The notes under the pieces are model-generated. The model was not told the DNA's origin, ran no database searches, and was given only the letters and a program-made list of their open reading frames with translations. From Lunularia cruciata (taxonomy: Eukaryota > Streptophyta > Marchantiopsida > Lunulariales > Lunulariaceae): a DNA stretch of 64,000 nucleotides. A program made the translations under genes and the position numbers. Position 1 is the first letter of the stretch; each line of letters opens with the position of its first letter. The stretch lies in NCBI GenBank assembly GCA_948567375.1, contig OX419756.1:35602333-35666332 (forward strand). Direction: 5' to 3'. Shown here piece after piece: positions 10,638-20,647 of the stretch.

Positions 10638-12236
10638 CCGCTAGTTGGTGACGTCCTTGTCGCCAATGAAACTTCAAATTCCTGGATGGCAATCTGTGCA
10701 TTCTCAAGGTGAGAAAGAGGTTCCCATGTGACATCATGAAGGAGATATCCAAAGGACCTTGTATTCCATATGTTGGGGATGGCCTCGTTGAATATGGCGA
10801 CGAGCAAGGATACGATCAACTTCGTACTCCTCATGATCATTGATAGGGACAGGAAGAGGGGGAAGTTGGACTCAAGAGGAAAAGGAAGAGGGAGAGGTTG
10901 GACTTGAGAGGAAAAGGAAGAGAGGTTAGGAACAAAGGGTTTCAAATTGGAAACATGAAACACAATATGGATACGCATGTGACAAGGCAAGGCAAGTCAA
11001 TAAGCAACAAGAGAGACAATTTGGGTGATATCAAAGGGTCCTATCCAATTAGGTGCAAGTTTACAAACTTGGATATCAAGTGGGAGAGTGATGTTAATAG
11101 AGGATACCATGACTTTATCACAGACTTCAAAAGTGAGATCACGATGATGGTGGTCCACATATTGTTTTTGGCAATTTTGAGCAACAAGGAGGTGAGACTT
11201 GGCTTGTTGGAGAGATTGGGATAGAGTGGTCAAGAATGTGAAAGTATGAGGAACCTGAGATTGAGTAGGAGCAAGAAGAGAGTCTGGAACAAGTGGATCT
11301 TGGCCAAAATTGAGAAAGAAAGGAGAAAATCCGGTGCTTGCCTGTTTGGAATTGTTGTAGGAAAATTCTGCAGCTGCAAGACATTCATCCTAATTGGTAT
11401 GGTGGACATTGACAAAAGCATGCAACATATCTTCCAATGTATGACTTGCACATTCAGTTTGGCCATCAGTTTGAAGATGATAGGCCATGGACAAAGCAAG
11501 CTTGGTGTCGAGTATTTGGAAGAGTGCTTGCCAAAACTTCTCCATAAATCAAGGATCACGGTCAAAAATGAGTACACATGGCATCCCATGATGCTTGAAG
11601 ATATTGTCAAAGTAGATTTGTGCTAAGGTTGGAGCATCCATGATATCACAGGTTGGTGCGAAGTGGATTTGCTTACTAAGCTTATCCACAAACACCATGA
11701 TTGTGGTGTATCCTTGTTTTTTCTTTGGCAAGGATGTGATGAGATCCAAGCTCACATGCTCTCAACAAGCGGATGGAATGGCAAGTGGTTGAAGGAGTCC
11801 ACTTGGCTTTTGGTTGTTGGCCTTGTTACGTTGGCAGCTCTCACACAATTGGAAAAATTCTTGAACATCTCGTGTCATGTTGGGCCACCACCATTGCCGT
11901 TGGGAGGTACCCAAAGTCTTGTCCACACCCATGTGACTAACGATGGGTAAATCATGGGCTTCTTGAAGGCGTACAAGTTGAAGATCACCTTTAGCTGGAA
12001 CATAGATCCGGTACTCATGGAATAAAAGGCCCTCCTTGATAGAGAAGGTGTTGTACTCCTTATTGCATGCCGTAAGGCAACCATGTACCATTTGGAAGAA
12101 GGGATCTTGGTGTAGAGCTAACTGAAACTCGTTGTGGACCTTGGAGTCAACTGGCACTGTTGACATTGCCATTGTGATGAGAGGAAGAGACTTCAAATCA
12201 AGTTGTCGTGATAAAGTATCAGGGATGACATGGAAC
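10638..12236 (-). pseudogene. B2 integrase and chromodomain
   Basis: The minus-strand frame 11762-12196 has the integrase zinc domain (HDLPIVSHMG ... CESCQRNK) with the usual H-H-C-C order. The core follows at 11230-11755 (MSLDLITSLPKKKQG, FVDKLSKQIHF). The C-terminal part spans 10562-11233, with HIVFHVSNLKPF and a chromodomain ending DVTWEPLSHLENAQIAIQEF, keeping the Trp that B1 has lost. Frameshifts separate the pieces. C1 is inserted upstream of this block. Confidence 0.88.
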
Positions 12237-14141
12237 TATGGTACCCACATTTTTCTTTTTGGACGAGTTTTGAAGAAGAAATGCCTTGCTCAAACCAAAT
12301 TGAAACCAATTGGAGAAGAAATGAGGGGAAACTTGTGTTTTGATCAAGCCTGAGGAAGTCAACTTTGTATTAGAGGAAGAAGGACTTGGATTGGATCAAA
12401 CCCAAAGAAGCTTACTTTGTGTCAGAGGAGGAAAAAACTCGGACCAAATGCTGAAGGAGGGCAAATCCAAAGGAGCAAGGGAAGTTGCAGGTCAGGATTC
12501 TTGCGGGGGCCATATCTAAGTGACCACAAGTCCAAATCATACGTGCTATATTTCATTGGAAGCATCTTGTTCAGGGCTTTCCACTGCACCAAAATCGCAA
12601 AGTTTGCAGGTCTATAGAAGAAGTTACAAGCATTTGAAGTTTTGAGAGTAGATGTGAAGAGTAGTTTGGTGTCTTTAGGTCAATGTGACTTTGGACTTCG
12701 GACTTTGGGTTTACATGACTTTGGGTCTAAAGACTTTGCCTCAAGACAAATATGATTCAACCCAAGGAAGTTGGACTTTGACTTCGGAGTGTAGTGAAGG
12801 TAACTTCAGGAATCTTGCGGGAAGCATTAGAGGAAGTTAGAGTAAGGAAAGAAGATATTTAGGATATCCATGACTTCAATTTTAGTTCTGATTGAAGATA
12901 AGATAGAATTGAAGGAGAAGTAGCAATAGTGAATAAACCCGAAGTGCAGGATCAGACAATAAGTGTCTTTGGTTCAATTACATGAGTGATTAGAGGAAAG
13001 TGGGTTACAAAGTGAAGGTGTAGATAGTGTATTCATGCTTTCAATTACAATTCTTGATGATGACATAGTAGAATTAGTAAAGGAATTGATAGTAGTTGGA
13101 CCCGAAGTAAGAGAGATAGGAGTGCAGGTGTCTTTGGATTTGACATTTGACACTTTAGAGAAGAATGGGTCGAGAGATAGAGATTTAGAAAGCTTAATTA
13201 TGATAGGAATTGCAGATCAAGAAGAAGTGTTAGAATTAGTGGAGAAAGTAGGAGTTGTGAAACCCGAGGATAGAGTAGTAGGAAGTATAGTTACTTTGGG
13301 TTTGGGTTTGAAAGATGAAGAAGAAGTAGACATCGGATCGGATTAATAACCGATTTGAGATTTGAATAGGCAAATATGAAGAGGTGCATTGTCATTTCAA
13401 ATCTGCAGGTTTGTAGAGTTATTAGGAAGAGGTACATTAGGAAGATAACTATCAATTGCTTCACTATTTAAGAGTGACATTTGCAATATTATGTTGTTTA
13501 GTGCTCATAATTCTGAGAATAGATAAAGCAAAGTGCTGTGAAGCAGTGCTCGTCGCTTAAGCTTGATTTCGAGTATCAACTTTGCAATTGTGTTTGTGAG
13601 TGTTGGGAGAATTTTGAAGTGCAAGTTAGTGTGCTTGTTGGATGTTGGATTCCGCAGCCTTGATCTTCATTCTGTGTGTTTGATCTTGAGTGAAGTGCAA
13701 TTGAAGCAATGCCTTGACAAAATTGAGAGGAATTGTAGTGTTGGTAGTATTCTACATGTGTGAGTGCAGTGCAAAGTTGATGTGAAGCAATTTCAATTGA
13801 GGAAGTTGTGCCTTCAGTGGAGGGATGGAACACAATTTTGAGGTGAAGTCGTTTTGCAATGAAGTGCCGTTTTTGGGAGAGCCTGAATCATCACAATCAA
13901 GATTGTTTGGAAAGAATTGATGGAGTTGTGATTAAGGAGTGCTAATTTGTGACAAGACGGCAAATCTGTGCTTGTTACTCTCTTTTGGGTGTGGTTTCTA
14001 CCTGAGAGATTAAAGATGCAACCAAGAAGAACTGCAATTGTTACTTTGACTGCATATTTGACCAATTCTGACTCGTATCTCTTTGGGAACAAACTTTACT
14101 TACCCAATTACCGCACAAGTGATATTTGCCAGGTTTTCACA
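12237..14141 (+). mobile_element. C1: 1.9-kb TG...CA unit, probable solo LTR or short non-autonomous retroelement
   Basis: It interrupts B2 between RNase H and integrase. Its ends read TATGGTACCC and TTTTCACA. The flanks GGAAC (12232-12236) and AGAAC (14142-14146) form a 5-bp duplication with one G-to-A change. C2 (42473-44372) is the same unit. C3 shares only its 3' 0.8 kb plus coding part, and C4 only its start. A TATTTAA box lies at about 13463 in its 3' half. It holds a conserved acidic ORF. Confidence 0.75.
12857..13346 (+). pseudogene. Acidic repeat protein ORF of C1, decayed
   Basis: The open part 13035-13346 (103 residues) reads SITILDDDIVELVKELIV, then LTFDTLEKNGSRDRDLESL, then EEEVDIGSD and stop. 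A reading from about 12857 shows a related upstream unit with a frameshift. C2 and the minus-strand ORF at 48931-49152 encode the same C-terminus. Units of about 50 residues (KP-x-V...VS-x-x-L...L-E-K-S-G) repeat. I do not recognise the family. Homology to the end of the longer gag-like protein in C3/E2 is clear. Confidence 0.55.
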
Positions 14142-17091
14142 AGAACCAACCGGGTTTGTACTCAAGTTTGATGTCATATAGTTGGAGTTGTTCCTCCCAT
14201 TGATGATGTTGACTCTTCATGTGTTCCAAGTGTAGGGTCTGCAGCAATGGTTTGTGATCAATTTGCATGATCACTCGTTTCTCCAAGAGGTAATGCCTCC
14301 ATACCTTGGTGGCATATACCATTGCAAGTTGTTTTTGATCTCAAGCAGAGGAGTTTTGTTCAGCTATATTGAGTCAATGAGACACAAAGGCAATGGGATG
14401 GAGTACATCTAGGAATTCTTCTTGCATCACAGCTCCAATTGCAAAGTTAGAAGCATCAAAATCAACCACATAGGGTAGTTGAGGATCATATGGTTGAAGA
14501 ATGGGTCTTGAAGACACCATATGCTTTGACTTCTGAAATGCTTCTTCATGTTTGGTGGTCCATTGGAAGCTCAAGTTCTTTCCCAAGAGGTCAATCAATG
14601 GTCCAACCACATGAGCATAATAATGGATGAACCATTGGTAAAAACTGGCTAATCCATTGAATGCCCGTACTTCTGTAGCATCCTTCAAGGTAGGCCAATT
14701 AGTAATGGCCTTGATTTTCTCTTCTTCCATCTTGATTCCCTTTGATGAGATCTTATGACCCAAGAGGTAACCTCCTTCTACCAAAGGCACACTTCGACTT
14801 CTTGTAGTAAAATTTCCATTATCGTAGTCATCTTAGGACTTCTTGCACATGATTCATGTGTTCTACCTCTATCTTACTATAAATTAAGATATCATCCAAG
14901 AACACCACCATAGAGCAATCCAATAGTCCATCCAACACTTGATGCATCTGATCCATGAAGACTACTAGAGCATTAGTGAGTCCAAAAGGTACAACTCCTC
15001 TCAAAATACCCATACCTTGTACAAAAGGCAATTTTTTGCACATCCTCTCTATCAATAGGAATTTGCCAATAGCCGTTGTGAAGATCCAACTTGGAAAAGT
15101 AGCATGCTCTACTTAGTTGATCAAGTAAGTAATTGATCCGAGGCAAGGGATATGCATTCTTCATGGTTTGCTTATTGAGCCCACGGTAATCAATACAAAA
15201 ACAAAGTCCTCCATCCTTCTTTGGAACAAATAGTACCAATGCTCCCCAAGGAGAGGTACTATGTTGTATGAAGTCCTTCTCCTACAACTTTGTAAGTGTT
15301 GTTCGCAACTCCTCCAACTCCTTTGGTGAGAGCCAATAGATTGGTCTGCCCACTGGAATACTCCTTGGTAATAACTCAATCTTGAAGGACATACCTCGAT
15401 CGGAGGGTAATCCCTTTGGCAGATCATTCGGAAACACGTCTGCAAAATTCTGAACTATCCAATCAACCATTGCTTGATGAGGCTCTTGGCCCTCCATAGA
15501 TTGTTCTTGTGCAATCAGCTTGATCCACACCACAATATAGACTTATCTTCCTCCAAAGCTTGCTTTATGGCTGCTTTACTAACCAACTTCCCTTCCAAGG
15601 GCTCATCTCTCTTCCAAGCTTGCTCTATGGTTGCCTTCTTCGCAAACTTCCCATCTTAGGACTCCACTCCCTTCAAGGTTTGCTCTATGGCTACCTTCTT
15701 GACAAACTTCCTATCTTGGGACTAATTATCCTTAGGTGTCTTACTTAAAGGTGCCAGACAACCTAATCGGAAATTCCTACCTTGGTGTTGTATTTGAATT
15801 TGACGTCGGGTCCAATCAAATTGAACTTTATGACATTCAAGCCAAGGTAGACCTAGAATGATATCATTGTGTAGAGGTGCCACTACAAACCTCATACACT
15901 CCAAATACTCCTTCCCAATCTTGAAGGTAATACAACGTGAGGTGCGGAATGTAGAACCTTTTCTACCATCCGTCATCATCAAACTACTTCCAATCACTGG
16001 CTTGCTACGAATACCTTATTCCTTTGCTACTTGTATAGACATGCAATTCTCTGAACTTCCAAAATCAACCAAAATCCAGCAACCCCAATTAGATATTGTA
16101 CCTTGCAAGTGAAGCAAACTTGCATAGGTCGAGTCTTTAATCCCATTGGAACTAATCAAGCTCCCAATAAGTGGCTCAAAATCTCCTACTAGGATTCTTC
16201 GTTTCCCTAATCATTTGGTTCCACAAACTCCATTTGGGCAACGTGTTGAGGTTGCTCATTCTTAAGTGGAAATTCAGCAATGTGATGTCCAACTTGGCAA
16301 CAATAAAAAAAACCTCTATTTTGTCGCAATCTTTCTTTATTTGCTACACCAAGTGGCCTCTATTGGATAGCATCAATCTCTATTGGTGCTAGTTCTTCCA
16401 CTCGTGCATATTGTATTGGTAAGCTTGGTGTAAGTCAAGGTCAAGACCAAGTTGTTGCAACCAAAGAATCAAAGCGCTCAGCCAATTGCATGGCTTCTTC
16501 TATGTTTTGTGGTTCTTGCATGGTCATCTCCAATTTGGTTCATGACTTCAATCCCCGCACAAATCAATCCAAGACTTCTCCTTCTTGTATATCTAGAATT
16601 TGCATGATGATGTTCTAAAATTGTGTGATGTAGACTCTTACAGAGCCAATATGCTTCAATTCCGCCAATTTATCTTGTGCGTCTTGGGTGACATTTATAG
16701 TTTAAAATCAACAAAGTTTTGCATCTTTGAATTCTGTCTATGTCAAGATTGGTGCAACAATCTGTTGTTCAGCTTGCTCCACTCGGAATTGCCACTATAG
16801 TTTTGCCACACCATCCAATTGGCTAGAAGCCAAGAGAATCTATTTTTGTTCATCTTGAAGATTGGTGGCTTCAAAGTTACATTCACAATCAAACACAAAA
16901 TTCTCCATTGTGCCGTGAAGATTCTTACCTTCAAACACCTTAGGTTTTGGAAATTGAATATGATCTTCTCCATCTTGGATTGGCGCTCTCTTTATATGTT
17001 CTTGTTGTTGTTGGTCTCGTTCATCCAACAATTGAGTAAGGTGCTCAATTTGTTGCTGCATTGCAAAGACAACGTCCGGTATTGCCGCCAT
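14142..17091 (-). pseudogene. B2 gag, protease, RT and RNase H
   Basis: Gag starts at the ATG at 17091 (MAAIPDVVFAMQQQIEHL, then VFEGKNLHGTMENFVFD). A degenerate knuckle ends GHHIAE near 16290. The protease has a DFGSSE active site (D-S-G changed) near 16060 and LGLPWLECH near 15830. RT runs 14830-15530 with [22 protein letters not shown] and FLDDILIYS as catalytic block. RNase H is at 14137-14790 with VVDFDASNFAIGAV and IDHKPLLQTL. Many frameshifts. The order is that of Ty3/gypsy elements. Confidence 0.9.
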
Positions 17092-17350
17092 AACTACTAC
17101 TCTATCCTACTACTCCCAATTTATCTAATTGATTAACACATAGATACACCATGTCCACCTTTCTCCATAAGTGACAACCAAAAGTATCAAGGGTTCCTTA
17201 GACACGATGATCATATGTAGAAAATCCTGCCCAAAGCGTGAGGTAATGAATTGTGTGAAGCGGTGCTTAGGTAATTATGGACATGAAAATCCCAATGGTT
17301 TGGCAGAAGTGGATTTGGTGGTCCATAAATTCCATCTATCCCATTCCTTC

Positions 17351-17360
17351 TTTGATACCA
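17351..17360 (-). other. B2 primer binding site (initiator tRNA-Met type)
   Basis: On the minus strand, one base after the LTR end, the sequence reads TGGTATCAAAG. This is close to TGGTATCAGAGC, the complement of the plant initiator tRNA-Met 3' end. Confidence 0.85.
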
Positions 17361-17361
17361 A

Positions 17362-17763
17362 TGTAAAAGACCAAGACCAAGGAGAGAAATAGGAGAATGG
17401 AAACTCACATTGGGACACTTGAATGTGGGAAAACTCTGAATGCCTAGCATGAGCTTTGGCTTTGGTATTTATAGGTAGCATACAAGGCCCTTGAGAAGCT
17501 TCCTCAAGCCGCTTTCTTAAAGTGCAAGCCAAGTTAACTAGGAATCTTCTCAAGAAGCTTTGTTCAAGAAGCCGCCTACTTGGTGTACAAGCTAAGCTAG
17601 TTGGAAGCTTCTAGAAGCTTCCTTCTAGAAGCTACTTACTTGAGGTGCAAGCTAAGCTAGTCAAGAAGCTTCCTAGATACTTTTATAATATTCTAGGCTA
17701 ATTTGTCTTATGTGCTACTTTGTAAGCCCGACTAACTTCATTGCTAAACTCCATATTGTTACA
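17362..17763 (-). repeat. B2 5' LTR (402 bp) with heat-shock elements
   Basis: Minus strand TGTAACAATATGG to TTTTACA. GAAGCTTCTAGAAGCTTC at 17604-17621 plus TTCTAGAA at 17623-17630 repeats the perfect element seen in the other LTR. Confidence 0.92.
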
Positions 17764-17768
17764 CATAG

Positions 17769-18112
17769 ACTACTTTCCACCGGTCAGATTTTGTGTTAAG
17801 AGTACTAACTTCATGGTTGGGCCCATCGTCACTTGCACTGTCTGCACCGTTGGGTGTGCCGTCAGTGGGACCATTGGGATGAGACCTAGGTCAAAATCAG
17901 GAGTATACCCTAGAAGTGTAGCTCCAAAGAGCTCACTTCTTTGATGTTGAGCCTTCGAGTTCCTGGCTAGAGTGGACAGAAAGCTGGCGAGCGTCACCTA
18001 GAGTGGGTATGGCTTGACTGTAATCAATGCCCAGTTGTTGGCAAGTTGTTGAGGATCAGATCAAGTATTGATCTGAGTTTGATTAATTTGATATGCAAAC
18101 GATTTGATTACA
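17769..18112 (+). repeat. D1 5' LTR, second part
   Basis: It continues the LTR after the CATAG duplication. It matches 36600-36951 (D1 3' LTR) and 44378-44638 (D2 LTR). The end is placed at GATTACA because the D1 3' LTR stops at the same point. The bases after it (TCATAGAAGTGAG) match no primer site I know. Confidence 0.7.
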
Positions 18113-18386
18113 TCATAGAAGTGAGTCAGGGGGAAATTAGATGCAAGAACTACGAGTGTTGGTGGTATCTCCAAGCTCGGTAGATCATGGTGTCTCGATT
18201 TAGTTTTTCAGATTTCCTTGAGAGAGTGTGTGTGCAGAAGTGTTGGTAAATTTCAAGCGGTAGTTGTGATTTTGAGCTCAGGACCAATTTATTACGAGTT
18301 GAGCTTAAAAACTGAAATTGAAGGTGGAGTTGTGAGTAGATCTCACGAATTGAAGATAAGACAAAACCCATTTTTCCAATTTGGCT
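18113..18386 (+). other. D1 leader, first part
   Basis: Untranslated sequence colinear with D2 44639-45000. No gene seen. A1 is inserted at 18386/26215, and the uninterrupted D2 text (AATTTGGCTCAAGG) shows the old target. Confidence 0.7.
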
Positions 18387-19078
18387 TGTAACACCCATTT
18401 GTGCATGTGTGTGGTATTGTGATATTTAGCTTGGTATTACAAGTACTTAAGAGATATTATTTATATAGAGATAAAGGATGGTTCTATATTAGTCATGGTT
18501 AGCTTAAGTTAGTCATAGCTAAGATAGATGGGACCTTACTTTAGAGGAAGTAGAAAAGATGAGCACCACTATTTTGGATTTTAGTGTGTTGACTTGGTAT
18601 TATTCCTAGGTGTTTGGCTTTGGGGAAAGAGTTGAGAACTCTTGGGCCCGCAAGCCTTTTTGTTTTGGATTCTTCTTTAGTCCAAGGATAGCCCATGTGA
18701 AGGAATCCTTGCTTTAGTGGTTGGGTCAAGATAAGACCACATGCTTAGGGGAATATGCCCATGTGAATGGATATTCCTTTCTACTTTTTGACTTTACTTG
18801 ACTTTTAGTCTAGTAACTTGAGTTACTACGGTAATTAGTAACTTTGGTACGTAACTATTTCACAAGTATATAAACAAGGAGTGAGGAGGTACTCATCATC
18901 CTTTCATTTGCAACTATCTCTCTCTCATTGAGTTCTCTAGTGAGCAATGTCTTGAGTCTTGGAGTGTTAGCCTTGGAGGAGTATGATGGAGTTGGGGTTC
19001 CTTGCCTTCTTAGTCCATGGTGCGCTACCATAATAGCCATCAGAGGTTCATCCTGAGTGAGAGACAGGCCGGCTCACA
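18387..19078 (+). repeat. A1 5' LTR (692 bp)
   Basis: TGTAACACCCATTTG to GGCCGGCTCACA. It is the same as 25523-26214 throughout, as far as I can compare by eye. Confidence 0.97.
18867..18875 (+). promoter_or_regulatory. TATA box of the family-A LTR
   Basis: TATATAAAC is kept in the A1, A2, A4 and A5 LTRs and lies about 480 bp into the LTR, leaving about 200 bp for R and U5. It is the best TATA candidate. The start site was not determined. Confidence 0.55.
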
Positions 19079-19082
19079 TTTT

Positions 19083-19099
19083 TGGTTCCGTTGCCGGGA
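19083..19099 (+). other. A1 primer binding site, tRNA-Glu type
   Basis: TGGTTCCGTTGCCGGGA starts 4 bases after the LTR. It is complementary to the 3' end of plant tRNA-Glu (CCCGGCAACGGAACCA), recalled from known tRNA sequences. A5 keeps it with one change, and A4 with two. Confidence 0.8.
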
Positions 19100-19119
19100 C
19101 CTCTCTAGAAGGCAAGATA

Positions 19120-19290
19120 ATGTTCCGCGTCCAATTCTACATTAGGCAGAAGGAGGCTATGAGAGCTCACTTGGAGAGAACATTAGGAGAGGAGAGGGCT
19201 GAACTTATGTTAGAGAACCAAGATCCATTTGTATACCCTGTAGTTCATTATGATGTCTTTGAGGTGATTTTGTACATCTTGTACACATGA
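19120..19290 (+). CDS. Small leader ORF of A1 (56 residues), unknown
   Basis: The ATG at 19120 gives FRVQFYIRQKEAMRAHLERT, then an acidic helix-like part and a hydrophobic end (VFEVILYILYT). The frame is open back through the primer site into the LTR. The same peptide is open in A5 (inverted, 59027-59260) with only two changes over the longer frame, and is recognisable in A4. It lies right after the primer site, where a gag N-terminus or a first exon could be. It may equally be conserved only because the copies are young. No family recognised. Confidence 0.35.
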   Translation: MFRVQFYIRQKEAMRAHLERTLGEERAELMLENQDPFVYPVVHYDVFEVILYILYT

Positions 19291-19938
19291 GAGGAATTGG
19301 AGAGATTGTGTGAGGTGGATTGCAGATTTTGGGGATTAAGGTGATTTTGGGCAAAATCTCAAGTTTGAGATCTGGTCTTGAGATTTCTACACATGATAGC
19401 TTGGGTTATCTTTCAGTTAGCACACTTCAAATTATTGAGAGAGCTTCTATGCGCACTGGGCTAGAATTTTTGAAAGTTGATAGGGTAAAGTGCTCCCGCA
19501 ACTGCATGCTCTCTGGAAAATTGTACAGAGTCCGCCATTTCTTCAATTTTTAGTGAATTGTCCTGAAAATTTCCAAGAAAATTTAGTGCATTGTATCCTA
19601 CCTGGTGCCACAAAAATTAGAGAGAGATTATTTTTTCGCAGTGCGTTATGAGTTTTTGAAGTGAGGGGGGTGGTTTTCAGACCAAATCTGAAATATGGGT
19701 GCTGAATAGAAAGGTGTCTAGGCCAAATGGCTTGATGAAAAGATCTAAAATTTTGCAGGGAGGGACGCCCTGGAGTTCTGATCAAGTGTGGAAAATTTCA
19801 GAGGACTGTAACATATTCGTTGGGAGATTTGAGTGACATTGTGAGGAAGGGTCAATTCTGCAGAGTGGAGATCTCATGCATGAGAAGTTTGAGATCAACA
19901 AAAAGCATGTTTGAGTGTTTAGATTCATCTTTGGGAAC
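19291..19938 (+). other. A1 leader
   Basis: No firm gene. The stretch from about 19770 is open in another frame up to about 19965 and overlaps the start of the next ORF. The same arrangement is seen in A2. Confidence 0.5.
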
Positions 19939-20412
19939 ATGGAGGGTCATCAAGAGTGGAAATTGAGATTATGCAAGGTTCCCCAAGGGTTTGAGGTGAC
20001 TGTAGGGGTGGATTTGAGGAAAAGAGAGTTTACAATAGAATTTGAAGAGAGTGTTGAGAGGATCCAAAAACCTACACCACTTGGAGGAAAGAGTGAGTCT
20101 AAGTGCTTTCTATGTGGAGAGAAGGGACATAAGGCAAGTTCATGTCCATTAACCTTTGAGAGCAAGAGATTGAGGGAAAGGAGAGGCTTACTTGACTTGG
20201 GTTTGCATGTTGGACCTTCTTCACCAAGATTGGGAGGGAGAAGATCTAAGACCAAGGAGTTGTGTGAGGTTTGTGGAGTTGAAGGACTTCCAAAAGGACA
20301 TGAGTGTAGTGGAGTAAAAGCACTTTTGGAAACTTTGGTGAAGGATCTTGGAGAGAGTCTTAGTACAGCTACAGAAATACTACCACCTTCATCAGCTAGT
20401 TCTCAAGATTAG
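19939..20412 (+). CDS. ORF1 of A1: small zinc-knuckle protein upstream of gag
   Basis: 157 residues from the first ATG of the frame (upstream codons are open for 8 more residues without ATG). A CCHC zinc knuckle spans residues 56-69 (C56, C59, H64, C69; CFLCGEKGHKASSC). A second Cys/His cluster spans 109-123 (C109, C112, H121, C123). Between them is a basic stretch (RLRERRG, RRSKTKE), and the tail is Ser/Thr-rich. Such features suggest nucleic-acid binding. It ends 235 bases before the gag-pol ATG and is in another frame, so it is a separate protein unless spliced. A2 has the same ORF broken by one frameshift. Most Ty3/gypsy elements have no such ORF; some plant lineages do carry an extra ORF before gag. 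It resembles neither a usual capsid nor a known accessory gene. Confidence 0.7.
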   Translation: MEGHQEWKLRLCKVPQGFEVTVGVDLRKREFTIEFEESVERIQKPTPLGGKSESKCFLCGEKGHKASSCPLTFESKRLRERRGLLDLGLHVGPSSPRLGGRRSKTKELCEVCGVEGLPKGHECSGVKALLETLVKDLGESLSTATEILPPSSASSQD

Positions 20413-20647
20413 TGATGGAGATAATCTTTCAACTTATGGATAAATTATCCATGAGAGTTAGATTAATATGCACTCTAGGATTTGATGTTGCTATAGAAAT
20501 CTTGGAGCAACCTGAACCTTTTGTGTTCCCTAGAGTGGATTATTCTCAGATGGTGTTAGTCATGTATATACTCTATTAGTAATAGAGTGAGAGAAAAGAA
20601 AAGAGAAAAAAAAAATTAAGAGAAAAGAAAGATAGTGAGGGGTTAAG
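20413..20647 (+). other. Spacer between ORF1 and gag-pol of A1
   Basis: 235 bases without a gene, ending in an A-rich run (20597-20625) and GTTAAG before the gag ATG. Confidence 0.6.

Larger units (their letters stand above)
10202..17763 (-). mobile_element. B2: chromodomain Ty3/gypsy element (chromovirus), nearly full length
   Basis: It is flanked by a perfect 5-bp target duplication CATAG (10197-10201 and 17764-17768) inside the D1 LTR. LTRs are at 10202-10627 and 17362-17763. An initiator tRNA-Met type primer site follows the right LTR on the minus strand, and a polypurine tract precedes the left one. Gag, protease, RT, RNase H, integrase and chromodomain follow in order, with C1 inserted between RNase H and integrase. 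All are pseudogenes. Confidence 0.93.

Noticed and set aside
18108-18135. Primer binding site of D1
   Set aside because: The bases after the supposed LTR end (TCATAGAAGTGAG) do not start with TGG and match no tRNA end I know, so no site is called.
18541-19040. Short ORFs of about 60 residues that recur in all family-A LTRs
   Set aside because: They lie inside LTRs, vary in frame between old copies, and have the look of chance frames in repeated DNA.
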